Shown one piece after another: positions 44,961-55,001 of a DNA stretch of 64,000 nucleotides. Positions within the stretch are counted from its first letter, which is position 1; each line of letters opens with the position of its first letter. The position numbers were made by a program, and so were the translations under genes. The notes under the pieces were generated by a model, which worked only from the letters and a program-made list of their open reading frames with translations, was not told the DNA's origin and ran no database searches. The DNA is from Comamonas aquatica NBRC 14918 (GTDB lineage: Bacteria > Pseudomonadota > Gammaproteobacteria > Burkholderiales > Burkholderiaceae_C): the NCBI RefSeq assembly GCF_000739875.1, contig NZ_BBJR01000040.1, positions 1 to 64,000 of the forward strand. The letters are read 5' to 3'.

Positions 44961-45950
44961 ATGGCCTTTCAGCCCCCCGCAGTTCCAACTGCACCAAACA
45001 CCCCCGAAGATTCCGAAGCCGCCCTGGCACAGCCGATGTGCGTGATGAGTTTCAACGCCTGCGACCCCAGCGGAGCCGGCGGTCTGACGGCCGACATCAC
45101 CACCATCGCCTCTGTGGGCGGCCATCCGGTGGCCGTGGTGACGGGTGTCGTCGTGCGCGATACCAGCCACGTGTTCTCGCACTCCGCCATCGACGATGAA
45201 ACCGTCACCGACCAAGCGCGCGCCGTGCTGGAAGACATTCCCGTGCGGGCCATCAAGGTCGGCTTTGCCGGCAGCCCCGCCAACCTGGCGGCGATTGCCG
45301 AGCTGGCCAGCGACTACCCGGACATTCCCATCGTCAGCTACATGCCCGACCTGTCCTGGTGGCAGGGCGATGGCCTGGAAGAGTACCTGGATGCCTTTCA
45401 GGCTCTTGTCATGCCTCAAACCTCGGTGTTGGTTGGCAACCACGGCACGCTCAGCCGCTGGCTGCTGCCGGACTGGTCGCAAAGCCGTCCGCCCAGCGCT
45501 CGCGACATCGCCAAGGCCGCCGAGGCCCTGGACGTGCCCTTCGTGCTGGTCACCGGCATCCCCCTGCCCGACCAGTACATCGACAACGTGCTGGCCTCGA
45601 CCGAGACCGTGATTGGCAGCAGCAAGTTCGAGATGTTCGACGGCAGCTTCCACGGCGCGGGCGACACGCTGTCGGCGGCGCTGACGGCGCTGCTGGCCGC
45701 AGGCAACGACCTGGGCGCGGCCGCGCAGGACGCGCTGGAGTACCTGGATCACAGCCTGGGCAGTGGCTTTCGACCAGGCATGGGTCAACTGATACCCGAC
45801 CGTATGTTTTGGGCGCAGCCCGATGACGCTGCCGAAGCCGCCGAAAGCGACGAAGATAGCGCGCAACCCCCGACTGACGCCCCGCCCGCGGACGACGAAC
45901 CGCCGCCGCTGGAAGGCTTCGAGATGCATCCCCATGACACCAAACACTGA
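44961..45950 (+). CDS. thiD: Hydroxymethylpyrimidine/phosphomethylpyrimidine kinase ThiD
   Basis: 329-residue ribokinase-fold enzyme of thiamine synthesis. [19 protein letters not shown] is the N-terminal family signature, and [21 protein letters not shown] is the anion-hole/catalytic motif with Asp. The sequence between is more divergent than in typical ThiD (for example [19 protein letters not shown]). The C-terminus has an acidic, Pro-rich tail of about 45 residues ([20 protein letters not shown]) that ends in the hemL overlap. ATG at 44961 is preferred; a TTG at 44931 is also in frame. It overlaps hemL by 17 bases. Confidence 0.85.
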   Translation: MAFQPPAVPTAPNTPEDSEAALAQPMCVMSFNACDPSGAGGLTADITTIASVGGHPVAVVTGVVVRDTSHVFSHSAIDDETVTDQARAVLEDIPVRAIKVGFAGSPANLAAIAELASDYPDIPIVSYMPDLSWWQGDGLEEYLDAFQALVMPQTSVLVGNHGTLSRWLLPDWSQSRPPSARDIAKAAEALDVPFVLVTGIPLPDQYIDNVLASTETVIGSSKFEMFDGSFHGAGDTLSAALTALLAAGNDLGAAAQDALEYLDHSLGSGFRPGMGQLIPDRMFWAQPDDAAEAAESDEDSAQPPTDAPPADDEPPPLEGFEMHPHDTKH

Positions 45951-47238
45951 TCTGAATCTTCCCCTGTTCGAGCGCGCCAAGACCATCATCCCTGGTGGCG
46001 TGAACTCCCCGGTGCGTGCCTTCAATGCCGTGGGCGGCACGCCGCGCTTTGTGCAGCGCGCGCAAGGCGCCTACTTCTGGGACACCAACGACCAGCAGTT
46101 CGTCGACTACATCGGCAGCTGGGGTCCGATGATCCTGGGCCACGGCCACCCCGAGGTGGTCGCCACCGTGCAGGCGGCCGTGCTGGAAGGCTTCAGCTTT
46201 GGCGCGCCGACCGAGCGCGAAGTGGTGCTGGCCGAGAAGATCCGCGAACTGGTGCCGTCCATGGAGATGCTGCGCATGGTGTCTTCCGGCACCGAAGCCG
46301 GCATGAGCGCCCTGCGCCTGGCGCGCGGCTACACCGGCCGCAACAAGATCATCAAGTTCAACGGCTGCTACCACGGCCACGCCGACTCCCTGCTGGTCAA
46401 GGCCGGCTCGGGCCTGGCCACGTTCGGCGCTTCGTCGTCGGCCGGTGTGCCGGCCGATGTGGTCAAGGACACCATCGTGCTGGAGTACAACGATGTGGCC
46501 CAGCTGGAGGAAGCCTTCGCCAAGATCGGCAACGAGGTGGCCTGCGTGATCCTGGAGCCGATCGCCGGCAACATGAACTTCGTGCGCGCCTCGGTCGAGT
46601 TCACCCGCCGCATCCGTGAGCTGACGCAGGAACACGGCGCGCTGATGATCTACGACGAGGTGATGACGGGCTTCCGCGTCGCCCTGGGCTGCGCGCAAAG
46701 CCTCTACGCCCAGCACATCGAGGGCTTTGTGCCCGACCTGACCGTGCTGGGCAAGGTGATTGGCGGTGGCATGCCCATGGCGGCCTTCGGCGGGCGGCGC
46801 GAGATCATGCAAAAGCTCTCTCCCCTGGGCCCGGTCTACCAGGCCGGCACGCTGTCGGGCAACCCGATTGCCACGGCCTGCGGCCTGAAGACGCTGGAGC
46901 TGATCAGCCAGCCCGGCTTCCATGCCGAGCTGCACCTCAAGACCGGCCACCTGATGCAGGGCCTGAAGGCCGAGGCAGACGCCGCCGGCATTCCCTTCAG
47001 CATCGACTGGCAGGGCGGCCTGTTCGGCTTCTACCTGCTGCCCGAGCTGCCCAGCACCTACCACGCGGTGATGAAGACCGACGGCGCGCTGTTCAACAAG
47101 TTCTACCACGGCATGCTGGCGCGCGGTCACTACTTCGCCCCGGCGCTGTACGAGGCCGGCTTTGTGAGCAGCGCCCACACCGAGGCCGACATCGAACGCA
47201 CGGTGGAAGCCGCCCGCGCGGTGTTCCAGACGCTGTAA
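45934..47238 (+). CDS. hemL: Glutamate-1-semialdehyde 2,1-aminomutase HemL
   Basis: 434-residue PLP enzyme that makes 5-aminolevulinate for haem. [20 protein letters not shown] at the N-terminus is diagnostic. [38 protein letters not shown] and the PLP-binding Lys274 in [16 protein letters not shown] are intact. The start at 45934 overlaps the thiD stop, so the two are translationally coupled. The pairing with thiD is common in Betaproteobacteria. Confidence 0.97.
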   Translation: MTPNTDLNLPLFERAKTIIPGGVNSPVRAFNAVGGTPRFVQRAQGAYFWDTNDQQFVDYIGSWGPMILGHGHPEVVATVQAAVLEGFSFGAPTEREVVLAEKIRELVPSMEMLRMVSSGTEAGMSALRLARGYTGRNKIIKFNGCYHGHADSLLVKAGSGLATFGASSSAGVPADVVKDTIVLEYNDVAQLEEAFAKIGNEVACVILEPIAGNMNFVRASVEFTRRIRELTQEHGALMIYDEVMTGFRVALGCAQSLYAQHIEGFVPDLTVLGKVIGGGMPMAAFGGRREIMQKLSPLGPVYQAGTLSGNPIATACGLKTLELISQPGFHAELHLKTGHLMQGLKAEADAAGIPFSIDWQGGLFGFYLLPELPSTYHAVMKTDGALFNKFYHGMLARGHYFAPALYEAGFVSSAHTEADIERTVEAARAVFQTL

Positions 47239-47262
47239 GCGTTTTTTCACCCCCTGGCGCCC

Positions 47263-47298
47263 GCCCCGCACGCTGCCGCGTCGCGGGGCGTTGTTTTT
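47263..47298 (+). terminator. Terminator between hemL and tag
   Basis: GCCCCGC (47263-47269) pairs with GCGGGGC (47283-47289) around a GC-rich loop, followed by TTGTTTTT. It lies about 25 bases after the hemL stop and overlaps the end of the convergent tag gene by two bases. Confidence 0.65.
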
Positions 47299-47902
47299 AG
47301 CGCGGCGGCTGAAAATCCTTTTTCATCTGCTCGACCGCCGCGCGCGTCACGCAATCGGGGGCGTGGTCGTTGACCATGCCCATGGACTGCATGAAGGCGT
47401 AGACCGTGGTGGGGCCGACGAACTTCCAGCCGCGCTGCTTCAGGGCCTTGGCCAGGGCCTGGGATTCGGCCGTCTGCGCCAGCAGCGCCGTCCCCTCGCC
47501 GGGTGTGGCGGGCGCGAAGCGCCAGAAGAAGGCGGCCAGCGAGCCTTCCTGCGCCACCATCTCCACGGCGCGGGCGGCGTTGTGGATCACGGCTTCGATC
47601 TTGCCGCGGTGCCGCACGATGCCAGCATCCTGCAGCAGGCGCTGTACATCGGTGTCCGCAAAGCGGGCCACCTGGTGAAAGTCGAACTGCGCAAAGGCTG
47701 CGCGGAAGTGGTCGCGCTTTTGCAGGATGGTGTACCAGCTCAGGCCGGACTGAAAGGCTTCCAGGCTGATCTTCTCGAACAGCCGGCGGTCGTCCGCCAC
47801 GGGAAAGCCCCATTCATGGTCGTGGTAGTGGATGTAGCGGTCGGTGGCCAGGCACCAGCTGCAACGCGAGTGGCCGTCGGGGCCGGGTCCAGAGGGAATC
47901 AT
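47297..47902 (-). CDS. tag: DNA-3-methyladenine glycosylase I
   Basis: 201-residue repair enzyme that removes 3-methyladenine. The zinc-binding and base-recognition signature CSWCLATDRYIHYHDHEWG near the N-terminus is diagnostic, as is SLEAFQSGLSWYTILQKRDH. The usual later RGWKFVGPTTVYAFMQSMGMVNDH is present, with the final His of the zinc site. AAGGAG precedes the start at 47902. It converges with hemL. Confidence 0.95.
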   Translation of the reverse strand: MIPSGPGPDGHSRCSWCLATDRYIHYHDHEWGFPVADDRRLFEKISLEAFQSGLSWYTILQKRDHFRAAFAQFDFHQVARFADTDVQRLLQDAGIVRHRGKIEAVIHNAARAVEMVAQEGSLAAFFWRFAPATPGEGTALLAQTAESQALAKALKQRGWKFVGPTTVYAFMQSMGMVNDHAPDCVTRAAVEQMKKDFQPPR

Positions 47903-47973
47903 GCAAAGCGCTCCTTGGCGGCCACTGTAAAGCAAACAGGGCCAGCCAAAAACCCAGCGTCTGGCGAGGTGGG

Positions 47974-48027
47974 TTTTTCAAAAGCATAGCTATTAGCGCT
48001 CGATGAACAATGTTTTCAAATGCTTTT
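47974..48027. repeat. Diverged copy of the dispersed CAGCTAT repeat
   Basis: TTTTTCAAAAGCATAGCTAT and TAGCGCTCG are followed by AACAATGTTTTCAAATGC. The match to other copies is weaker than elsewhere. It lies 71 bases upstream of tag; the remaining spacer to 48189 shows nothing I can name. Confidence 0.5.
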
Positions 48028-48189
48028 CGCACGGAAACGTTGATCTATCGCGCGCCAATCGCTCACTTTTAGCAAGCACCGCCGCCACGCCTGCACACTG
48101 CGGCAGGTGGAGGGGCACGGCGGCCTGGGCCAGGGCAGGCTGCCGCGGGGGCTAGTCCGGCATCACCGCCCCGCTGGCAGGCGCCAGTC

Positions 48190-49662
48190 CTAGGCCTGGG
48201 CTAGGCGCGAATGGCGCATGCCGTAGCCCACATAGATCAGCACGCCCAGCGCCATCCAGCCCACAAAGCGCAGCCAGGTCAGCGTGGTCAGGTTCAGCAT
48301 CAGATAGACGCACAGCAGCGCCGACAGCGCGGGCAGCGCGGGCGCCAGGGGCACGCGGTAGCCGCGCGCCTGCGGGTTCTTGCGGCGCAGCAGCAGCACG
48401 CCCAGGCTGACCAGCACGAAGGCCGACAGCGTGCCGATGTTGATCATCTCTTCCAGCAGCTCCACCTTGGTGAAGCCGGCCAGCACCGCCACCACCGCCC
48501 CCACGGCCAGCTGCAGGCGCACCGGCGTCTTGCGGGTGCTGGAGGTCACGCCCCAGCTGCGCGGCAGCAGGCCGTCACGGCACAGCGCCAGCAGCACGCG
48601 CGAGCTGCCCATCAGCAGCACCATGACCACGGTGGTCATGCCGATCAGCACGCCGACCGAGATGACCTGCGCCGCCCAGCCCGCGCCCACGGCGATGAAG
48701 GCCGTGGCCAGCGAGGGGTTCTCGGCCTTGGCCAACTCGGTGTAGGGCACCATGCCGGTCAGGGCCAGCGTCACCAGGATGTAGAGCACCGTCACCAGCG
48801 CCAGTCCGCCCAGGATGCCGCGCGGCAAGGTGCGCTGCGGGTCCTTGACCTCCTCGGCCGAGGTGGCCACCACGTCGAAGCCCAGGAAGGCGAAGAACAC
48901 CAGCGCGGCGCCCGACACCACCCCCAGCCAGCCGTACTGGCTGGGCGCGGCACCAAACAGCCAGGCCAGCATGGGCTGGCCCCAGGCGTCGCCCGTCACC
49001 CCGTGCGCCACCACCGGCGCCTGGGCCGACGGCACAAAGGGCGTGAAGTGGTCGGGGTTCATGTAGGTGAAGCCCACCACGATGACAAACAAGGTGATGG
49101 CAATCTTGACCAGCGTGAACACGTTGTTGACCCGCGCCGACACCTGGGTGCCGGCAATCAGCAAGCCGGTGAACACGGCGACAATGAAGAACGGCCCCCA
49201 GTTCAGCGACAGCGCGCCCAGCTGCAGGGTCTGGGGGATGTCCACCCCGGCCGTCGAGAACACCGCCGACAGGTAGATGCCCCAGTACTTGGCAATCACG
49301 GCGGCGGCGGAAATCATCTCCAGCAGCAGGTTCCAGCCAATGATCCAGGCCAGCCCCTCGCCCAGGGTCAGGTAGGTGTAGGTGTAGGCACTGCCGGTGA
49401 CCGGCACGTTGGAGGCGAACTCCGCGTAGCACATGATGGCCAGCGCGCAGGTGAAGGCCGCCAGGATGAAGGAGAAGATCACCGCCGGCCCGGCGAAGGT
49501 GCCCGCCGCGCGCGCGCCCACCGAGAAGATGCCCGCACCCACGGCCACCGCCATGCCCAGGATGATCAGGTCAAAAGTGCCCAGCGTGCGCTTGAGCTGG
49601 CGCCCTGGTTCGTCGGCATCGGCCAGTGCCTGTGCGACGGTCTTGGTTCGTAACCACTGCAT
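48190..49662 (-). CDS. APC-superfamily amino acid permease (cationic amino acid transporter type)
   Basis: 490-residue transporter with about 12-14 hydrophobic segments. The N-terminal LGTFDLIILGMAVAVGAGIF is the family's substrate-binding GxGxxF-type helix 1, and NVPVTGSAYTYTYLTLGEGLAWIIGWNLLLE is typical of the YfnA/CAT group. FFAFLGFDVVATSAEEVKDPQRTLPRGI and the C-terminal RRKNPQARGYRVPLAP also match. It probably imports basic or branched-chain amino acids with protons. It begins at MQWLRTKTVAQAL; a longer open frame exists upstream. It is a single gene with no neighbours in its strand direction. Confidence 0.85.
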   Translation of the reverse strand: MQWLRTKTVAQALADADEPGRQLKRTLGTFDLIILGMAVAVGAGIFSVGARAAGTFAGPAVIFSFILAAFTCALAIMCYAEFASNVPVTGSAYTYTYLTLGEGLAWIIGWNLLLEMISAAAVIAKYWGIYLSAVFSTAGVDIPQTLQLGALSLNWGPFFIVAVFTGLLIAGTQVSARVNNVFTLVKIAITLFVIVVGFTYMNPDHFTPFVPSAQAPVVAHGVTGDAWGQPMLAWLFGAAPSQYGWLGVVSGAALVFFAFLGFDVVATSAEEVKDPQRTLPRGILGGLALVTVLYILVTLALTGMVPYTELAKAENPSLATAFIAVGAGWAAQVISVGVLIGMTTVVMVLLMGSSRVLLALCRDGLLPRSWGVTSSTRKTPVRLQLAVGAVVAVLAGFTKVELLEEMINIGTLSAFVLVSLGVLLLRRKNPQARGYRVPLAPALPALSALLCVYLMLNLTTLTWLRFVGWMALGVLIYVGYGMRHSRLAQA

Positions 49663-50095
49663 GCAAACCCTTTGGGCCGCCCACCACCGCGCACGGCGCA
49701 GGCTGCCATATCGTTTCAAAACGACAATCCTAGGGATTACCCTTTGCTTACGCACAAAGCCTGCGCTTACGCCCTGTAGAGCGCTTGATTTTTGCAACGG
49801 CCACTGCAGCCCGGGCACAGGCACGTTAGCGTGCACCGACGCTCAAAAAACCTGCTTCACACCTTCAAAGTGCCACTGCATACTGCAAGAAAAGATCGCT
49901 GCACGCAAGAAATCACCCCCATCGCGACAGGAATCGAGATCGGCACCTTCGCTGACGGGGATGGGGCGGGGGCTGGTCGCCCGTCCCTGCCCCGCTCTGC
50001 CACAGGGGCCGCGGGCTGCGGTGCACCGCTTGCCCACCACCGCGCACCAGGGGCGTGCGGCCCGGCGCAAAAACCCCGGCTTGCGTGGACCCTGC
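49663..50095. other. Intergenic region between the permease and cytochrome c genes
   Basis: This 433-base stretch contains no gene I can support. The 120 bases next to the permease are AT-richer and probably carry its promoter, but I see no clear -35/-10 pair. The rest is GC-rich with scattered short dyads such as GCACGTTAGCGTGC at 49820. No RNA gene was recognised. Confidence 0.5.
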
Positions 50096-50542
50096 CTAGG
50101 GCTGGGGCGCGGGCAGGGCCAGGATCCACTGCGCCATCAGCTCGGCCTGCTCCGGCGTCACCTGCGGGTGACGCGGCATGATGGTGCGGCCCCAGACGCC
50201 GACACTGCCCTCGCGGATCTTGCCGGCCAGGTACTCGGGGGCATCGCTGCGGCCCTGGTAGCGTTGCGCCACCTCGGCCAGGCTGGGGCCCACAAACTTG
50301 CGGTCCACCCCGTGGCAGCGCATGCAGTCACTGCCTTGCACCAGGCGCTGGCCCTGCACCAGCTCGGGCCGCTGCTGCGCCACTGCCTCGGTCTTGGCCG
50401 CCGTGGCCTGGTCCGAGGGCGTGCCGATGTACAGACGCACGCCCAGATTCAGCAGCCCCAGCACCACCAGGATCATGCCAATGATGATGACCCAGGCCAG
50501 CCACTTGGGGCGCTGCACCGGCTCGTCGTCGTAGTCCTGCAT
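50096..50542 (-). CDS. Membrane-anchored c-type cytochrome
   Basis: 148-residue single-haem cytochrome c. A cytoplasmic 13-residue N-terminus is followed by a transmembrane anchor (about 14-33, LAWVIIIGMILVVLGLLNLG) and a periplasmic cytochrome domain. The haem-binding CMRCH is at Cys73-Cys76-His77, and Met122 in TIMPRHPQV is the likely sixth ligand. It resembles CcoP/cytochrome c4-like electron carriers but is much shorter than CcoP. No oxidase genes lie beside it. The donor and acceptor are unknown. Confidence 0.88.
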   Translation of the reverse strand: MQDYDDEPVQRPKWLAWVIIIGMILVVLGLLNLGVRLYIGTPSDQATAAKTEAVAQQRPELVQGQRLVQGSDCMRCHGVDRKFVGPSLAEVAQRYQGRSDAPEYLAGKIREGSVGVWGRTIMPRHPQVTPEQAELMAQWILALPAPQP

Positions 50543-50779
50543 GGATACGCTTCCTTCTTCCTAAAAACAAAAACGGCACGGAGGCCGAAACCACCATGCC
50601 GAGTGTGCAATGCCTGGCCCAAGCTGGGTTCCAGCAGGGGCTTGGCCGGCCGTGCCGTGGGCGCAGCCCGCCGCACAGGAGCAATCGGGCGCAGCATCCA
50701 TCCCGATGACCGTCGCCGCGCAACGGCGGGGGGATGGCCACGCGGCCTCACGCGCGCCAAGCGGCGCGGTTCCGTGCGA

Positions 50780-52366
50780 TCAGTGGCGGAAGTGGCGCAC
50801 GCCGGTGAAGACCATGGCCACGCCACGCTCGTTGGCAGCGTCGATGACTTCCTGGTCGCGCATGGAGCCACCGGGCTGGGCCACGCAGGTCGCGCCCGCG
50901 TCCACCACCACATCCAGACCGTCGCGGAAGGGGAAGAAGGCATCCGACGCTACCACGGTGTTCTGCAGGCTCAGCTTGGCCGCTTCGGCCTTGATGGAGG
51001 CGATGCGCGCCGAATCCAGGCGCGACATCTGGCCCGCGCCCACGCCCATGGTCATGCCGTTCTTGCAGAAGACGATGGCGTTGGACTTGACGAACTTGGC
51101 CACCTTCCAGGCGAACAGCAGGTCGTTCAGCTCTGCGGGGGTGGGCTGCTTGACGGTCACGACCTTCAGGTCGGCCAGCGCCAGCTCGTGGTTGTCGGCC
51201 GACTGCAGCAGCAGGCCCGAACCCACGCGCTTGGTTTCCAGTGCGTTGCGCACGCTGCCGTAGTTCTCTGGCAGGGCAATCTTCATCAAGCGCACATTGA
51301 CCTTGCTCTTGAAGATTTCCAGCGCTTCGGCTGTGAAGTCAGGTGCCATCAGCACTTCCACGAACTGCTTGGACACGGCTTCGGCCGCGGCCTTGTCCAC
51401 AGGGCGGTTGAAGGCGATGATGCCGCCAAACGCACTGGTGGGGTCGGTCTGGAAGGCCTTGGAGTAGGCTTCAAAGGGGTTGGCACCAATGGCCACACCG
51501 CAAGGGTTGGCGTGCTTGACGATCACGCAAGCAGGCACTTCAAAGCTCTTGACGCATTCCCAGGCCGCATCGGCGTCGGCGATGTTGTTGTAGCTCAGTT
51601 CCTTGCCCTGCAGCTGCACGCCGGTGGCCAGCGAACCGGCCGCCGGGGCCAGGTCACGGTACCAGGCGGCTTGCTGGTGGCTGTTTTCACCGTAGCGCAG
51701 GTCCTGTACCTTCACGTACTGCTCGTTGAACTGGCCGGGGAATTCGGCACGGGCAGGCACGTAGTCTTCGCTCAGCTTTTCGCCTTCGAACTGTACGCTG
51801 GACAGGTAGTTGCTGATGGCGCCGTCGTACTGGCTGATGCGGTTGAACGCTGCCACAGACAGGGCAAAGCGCAGCTTGTCCGACAGCTTGCCGGCAGCCT
51901 TCAGCTCGGCGATCACAGCCTCGTACTGGTCGGCCGCGGTGATCACGCCCACGTCCTTCCAGTTCTTGGCGGCCGAGCGCACCATGGCGGGACCACCGAT
52001 GTCAATGTTCTCGATGGCGTCGGCCAGGGTGCAGCCGGGCTTGGCCACAGTGGCTTCGAAGGGGTAGAGGTTCACCACCAGCAGGTCGATGGTCTCGATA
52101 CCGTGTTCCTTCAGGGCCGCCATGTGCTCAGGGACATCGCGGCGGGCCAGCAGGCCACCGTGCACCTTGGGGTGCAGGGTCTTGACGCGGCCGTCCAGCA
52201 TCTCGGGGAACTGGGTGACTTCGGCCACTTCGGTCACAGGCAGGCCCTGGTCGGCCAGCAGCTTGGCCGTGCCGCCGGTGGACAGCAGTTGCACGCCCAG
52301 GGCGTGCAGGGCTTGTGCGAATTCAACGATGCCGGTCTTGTCGGAGACGGAGAGCAGTGCTTTCAT
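50780..52366 (-). CDS. purH: Bifunctional AICAR transformylase/IMP cyclohydrolase PurH
   Basis: 528-residue enzyme for the last two steps of purine synthesis. The N-terminal MGS-like cyclohydrolase domain has [32 protein letters not shown] and [13 protein letters not shown]. The transformylase domain has [24 protein letters not shown] (catalytic Lys-His) and [22 protein letters not shown]. The C-terminus GVRHFRH is typical. The start at 52366 is preferred; the open frame adds four codons. A dispersed repeat lies between it and fis. Confidence 0.97.
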   Translation of the reverse strand: MKALLSVSDKTGIVEFAQALHALGVQLLSTGGTAKLLADQGLPVTEVAEVTQFPEMLDGRVKTLHPKVHGGLLARRDVPEHMAALKEHGIETIDLLVVNLYPFEATVAKPGCTLADAIENIDIGGPAMVRSAAKNWKDVGVITAADQYEAVIAELKAAGKLSDKLRFALSVAAFNRISQYDGAISNYLSSVQFEGEKLSEDYVPARAEFPGQFNEQYVKVQDLRYGENSHQQAAWYRDLAPAAGSLATGVQLQGKELSYNNIADADAAWECVKSFEVPACVIVKHANPCGVAIGANPFEAYSKAFQTDPTSAFGGIIAFNRPVDKAAAEAVSKQFVEVLMAPDFTAEALEIFKSKVNVRLMKIALPENYGSVRNALETKRVGSGLLLQSADNHELALADLKVVTVKQPTPAELNDLLFAWKVAKFVKSNAIVFCKNGMTMGVGAGQMSRLDSARIASIKAEAAKLSLQNTVVASDAFFPFRDGLDVVVDAGATCVAQPGGSMRDQEVIDAANERGVAMVFTGVRHFRH

Positions 52367-52394
52367 GGTGCAACTCAATAATGATGAAATCGTG

Positions 52395-52437
52395 ACTCAG
52401 CGCCCATCTGGCAAGCGCTGAAAGCTATCAAAGTAGG
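52395..52437. repeat. Dispersed CAAGCGCT-CAGCTAT repeat copy
   Basis: GGCAAGCGCTGAAAGCTATCAAAG at 52410-52433 matches the core at all but the CAG. ACTCAGCGCCCATCT on the left resembles the partner arm. It fills the spacer between the purH start and fis stop. Confidence 0.65.
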
Positions 52438-52450
52438 AATGCCCAACGCC

Positions 52451-52699
52451 TCAGAGCATCTCGTGCTCGAGCAGCTTCTTGCGCAAGGTGTTGCGGTTCA
52501 AGCCCAGCCATTGCGCCGCGCGCGACTGGTTCTGGTCGGCCTGGCTCATGACCACGTCCAGCAGGGGTTTCTCGACCAGCCGCAGCACCATGTCGTACAT
52601 GTTGCTGGGGATTTCTCCGCCCAGGTCGCTGAAATAGCTCTCCAGGCTGGCGCGTACACATTCCTCGATGCTCTGGTTGTTCTGTGCTTGGGTGCTCAT
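52451..52699 (-). CDS. fis: Fis-family nucleoid-associated DNA-binding protein
   Basis: 82-residue protein. The C-terminal helix-turn-helix is intact: LVEKPLLDVVMSQADQNQSRAAQWLGLNRNTLRKKL. The N-terminus is shorter than in E. coli Fis (98 residues) and lacks its beta-hairpin arm, as usual in Betaproteobacteria. Fis bends DNA and helps regulate rRNA genes and others. The start overlaps the dusB stop by four bases; dusB-fis is a conserved operon. Confidence 0.93.
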   Translation of the reverse strand: MSTQAQNNQSIEECVRASLESYFSDLGGEIPSNMYDMVLRLVEKPLLDVVMSQADQNQSRAAQWLGLNRNTLRKKLLEHEML

Positions 52700-53748
52700 G
52701 CAGCCAATTCCTCAATTGCTTGCTCTGCATCGGCCTGCGCCATGCGCGGCAGACGCTCCATCTGCTGGCCCAGCCGATCGAAATAATCGGCCACCGCCTG
52801 CCACTGCACCTGGCAGTCGTCGATGGTGTTGATGTGTTGTCGAAGTTCTTCCCCACCTGGCAGCTGGCGCACATACCACGCAATGTGCTTGCGGGCGCTG
52901 CGCACCCCGGTCAGCTCGCCATACAGGCGATAGTGGTCGTGCAGGTGCTCCAGCAGCAGGCGGCGCACCTCGGCCACCAGCGGCGGCGCCATGTGCGTGC
53001 CCGTGGCCAGAAAGTGGCCGATCTCGCGAAAGATCCAGGGGCGGCCCTGCGCCGCACGGCCCACCATCACGGCATCCGCGCCGGTGTAGGCCAGCACGTC
53101 GCGCGCCTTCTCGGGGCTGGTGATGTCGCCATTGGCCACCACCGGCACCCGCACGGCCTGCTTGACGGCAGCGATGGTGTCGTACTCGGCACAGCCCTTG
53201 TAGCCCTGCTCGCGCGTGCGACCGTGGACGGTCAGCATCTGGATGCCCACGTCCTCGAACTGGCGCGCCAGCACTTCGGCGTTCTTGTGGGACGCGCACC
53301 AGCCGGTGCGCATCTTCAGCGTGACCGGCACCTCGAAGGGGCGCGCGGCCTCGACCACCGCCTGGGCGATTTCGACGGCCAGCGGCTCGTTCTGCATCAG
53401 CGCCGAGCCGGCCCACTTGTTGCAGACCTTCTTGGCTGGGCAGCCCATGTTGATGTCGATGATCTGCGCGCCGCGCTCGATGTTGTAGACCGCGGCATCG
53501 GCCATCATCTCGGCGTCGGTGCCGGCGATCTGCACCGCGATCGGCCCGGGCTCGCCCTCATGGTTGGCACGGCGGCTGGTCTTCAGGCTGTTCCACAGGT
53601 CCTTGCGCGACGTCACCATCTCGCTGACCGCGTAGCCTGCGCCCAGGGCCTTGCACAACTGGCGAAACGGCCGGTCCGTCACCCCCGCCATGGGGGCGAC
53701 CAACAGGTTATTGGCCAGGGTGTACTGACCGATACGCAGCGCAGTCAT
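52696..53748 (-). CDS. dusB: tRNA-dihydrouridine synthase B
   Basis: 350-residue FMN enzyme reducing uridines in the tRNA D-loop. LLVAPMAGVTDRPFRQLCKALGA is the FMN-binding N-terminus. IIDINMGCPAKKVCNKWAGSALM carries the catalytic Cys, TLKMRTGWCASHKNAE and TVHGRTREQGYKG the base and phosphate contacts. VVANGDITSPEKA and AVMVGRAAQGRPWIF complete the TIM barrel. The start MTALRIGQYTL is preferred over the upstream open frame. It is co-transcribed with fis. Confidence 0.95.
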   Translation of the reverse strand: MTALRIGQYTLANNLLVAPMAGVTDRPFRQLCKALGAGYAVSEMVTSRKDLWNSLKTSRRANHEGEPGPIAVQIAGTDAEMMADAAVYNIERGAQIIDINMGCPAKKVCNKWAGSALMQNEPLAVEIAQAVVEAARPFEVPVTLKMRTGWCASHKNAEVLARQFEDVGIQMLTVHGRTREQGYKGCAEYDTIAAVKQAVRVPVVANGDITSPEKARDVLAYTGADAVMVGRAAQGRPWIFREIGHFLATGTHMAPPLVAEVRRLLLEHLHDHYRLYGELTGVRSARKHIAWYVRQLPGGEELRQHINTIDDCQVQWQAVADYFDRLGQQMERLPRMAQADAEQAIEELAA

Positions 53749-53873
53749 GGAAGCGATCCGATGGAAGTGCAGGTGGGGAAAGGGCGATATTGTATCTGCC
53801 CAAAAAATGAGCACTGCGGTGCGCTACAAAGACACTAGCGCATGCACAGGTAACAGCCAGCCCTGGGACAGCT

Positions 53874-54416
53874 TTACAACCCCTGTGTCTGGCGCCCGGG
53901 TAGAAAGCCCCACCAGGCCCCGGGCAGGGGCTGAAAGCCCCGCGCGCGCATCACCGCGGCCAGCCAGGCGCGGTTGAACAGCACGTCGGGCGAAACATCT
54001 TCCTCGGCCGGCAGCCCGCCCACCTCCACCACCGCGGGCATGCCGCCCAGTTGGATGCCGCCCATGTCCACGTCCTCGCCGTCCGCCAGCGGCCCGCGCA
54101 CCACGGCACCGGCCACATCGCTGTCGACCACGCGCACCGCCACGTCCAGCACCTGCTGCATCTGCCCCGGGCCCGTGCGCACAAAGGGGCAGCCGTTGGT
54201 GCGCAGCTGCAGGCCCTGGGCCAGCAGTTGCACCCGGACCAACTGCAGCGCCCGGCGCACCTGGGCCTGGGCCAGCAAGGCCTTGCAATCGGTTTCCACG
54301 GTCTGCACGTCGGCCTCGTCCGGCACACGCGCCTGGGCGGCGACCAGGCAGGCCACCAGCAGCAGGCCGCCCACCACTGTGGGCCGCGAGAAACACTTCG
54401 AAGCAAAAAAGTTCAT
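53874..54416 (-). CDS. VanX-like (M15 D-Ala-D-Ala dipeptidase) exported protein without zinc ligands
   Basis: 180-residue protein with a signal peptide (about 1-30). The rest aligns by eye with VanX/DdpX dipeptidases: VRVQLLAQGLQLRTNGCPFV resembles the region before Y-R-P, DGEDVDMGG resembles LDMGT, and NRAWLAAVMRARGFQPLPGAWWGFLPG resembles the C-terminal N-R-x-L-L...E-W-W-H-F. However, the whole protein contains no histidine, so the three zinc ligands cannot be present, and E-W-W-H is A-W-W-G. It must be inactive as a metallopeptidase. It could bind peptidoglycan peptides or be a decayed paralogue with a new role. A start at 54434 is possible. It is divergent from the next gene. Confidence 0.55.
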   Translation of the reverse strand: MNFFASKCFSRPTVVGGLLLVACLVAAQARVPDEADVQTVETDCKALLAQAQVRRALQLVRVQLLAQGLQLRTNGCPFVRTGPGQMQQVLDVAVRVVDSDVAGAVVRGPLADGEDVDMGGIQLGGMPAVVEVGGLPAEEDVSPDVLFNRAWLAAVMRARGFQPLPGAWWGFLPGRQTQGL

Positions 54417-54476
54417 GCCCACAGCGTAGGCCATGGCACCGCCGCCTGTCAGCCAGCCTGCACCTACACTGTGGCG

Positions 54477-55001
54477 ATGGAAGTCTGGTTTCAGGAAATC
54501 TTGCAGTCCCTGGCACTGCCGCAGTACGGGCTGAGCACCTTGTTTGTGGTGGCGCTGCTGTCCGCCACCCTGCTGCCCATGGGGTCCGAGCCCGCTGTGG
54601 TGGGATTGCTACAACTCAATCCGGAGCTGTTCTGGCCCGCCATCGTCACGGCCACGGCCGGCAACACCATCGGCGGTGCCATCAGCTGGTGGATGGGCCT
54701 GGGCGCCCAGCAGGCCTGGCAGGCCGCGCGCCAGCGCCGCCGCGCCGGGCTGCCGGACACCCCGGACGCCAAGCCGGCACGCACCCTGTCGCGCCATGAG
54801 CGGCGCGCCCGCATCTGGCTGCGCAAGTGGGGCGCCAAGACCTGCCTGCTGAGCTGGCTGCCCGTGGTGGGTGACCCGCTGTGCGCCGTCGCAGGCTGGC
54901 TGCAGCTGCCGTTCTGGCCCTGTGTGTTCTATATGGCCGTGGGCAAGTTCCTGCGCTACCTGACCATGACCGCCGCCATCCTGTGGGCGCTGCCCGGCTG
55001 A
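54477..55001 (+). CDS. YqaA/DedA-like (SNARE-associated) membrane protein
   Basis: 174-residue inner-membrane protein with about four hydrophobic helices. LFVVALLSATLLPMGSEPAV, TATAGNTIGGAISWWMG and LSWLPVVGDPLCAVAGWLQLPFWP are the re-entrant and transmembrane segments typical of the YqaA branch. A basic cytoplasmic loop (about 82-118) joins the halves. DedA-like proteins flip or move lipids and support membrane homeostasis, and this role is inferred for YqaA. The gene is divergently transcribed from the VanX-like gene. Confidence 0.88.
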   Translation: MEVWFQEILQSLALPQYGLSTLFVVALLSATLLPMGSEPAVVGLLQLNPELFWPAIVTATAGNTIGGAISWWMGLGAQQAWQAARQRRRAGLPDTPDAKPARTLSRHERRARIWLRKWGAKTCLLSWLPVVGDPLCAVAGWLQLPFWPCVFYMAVGKFLRYLTMTAAILWALPG

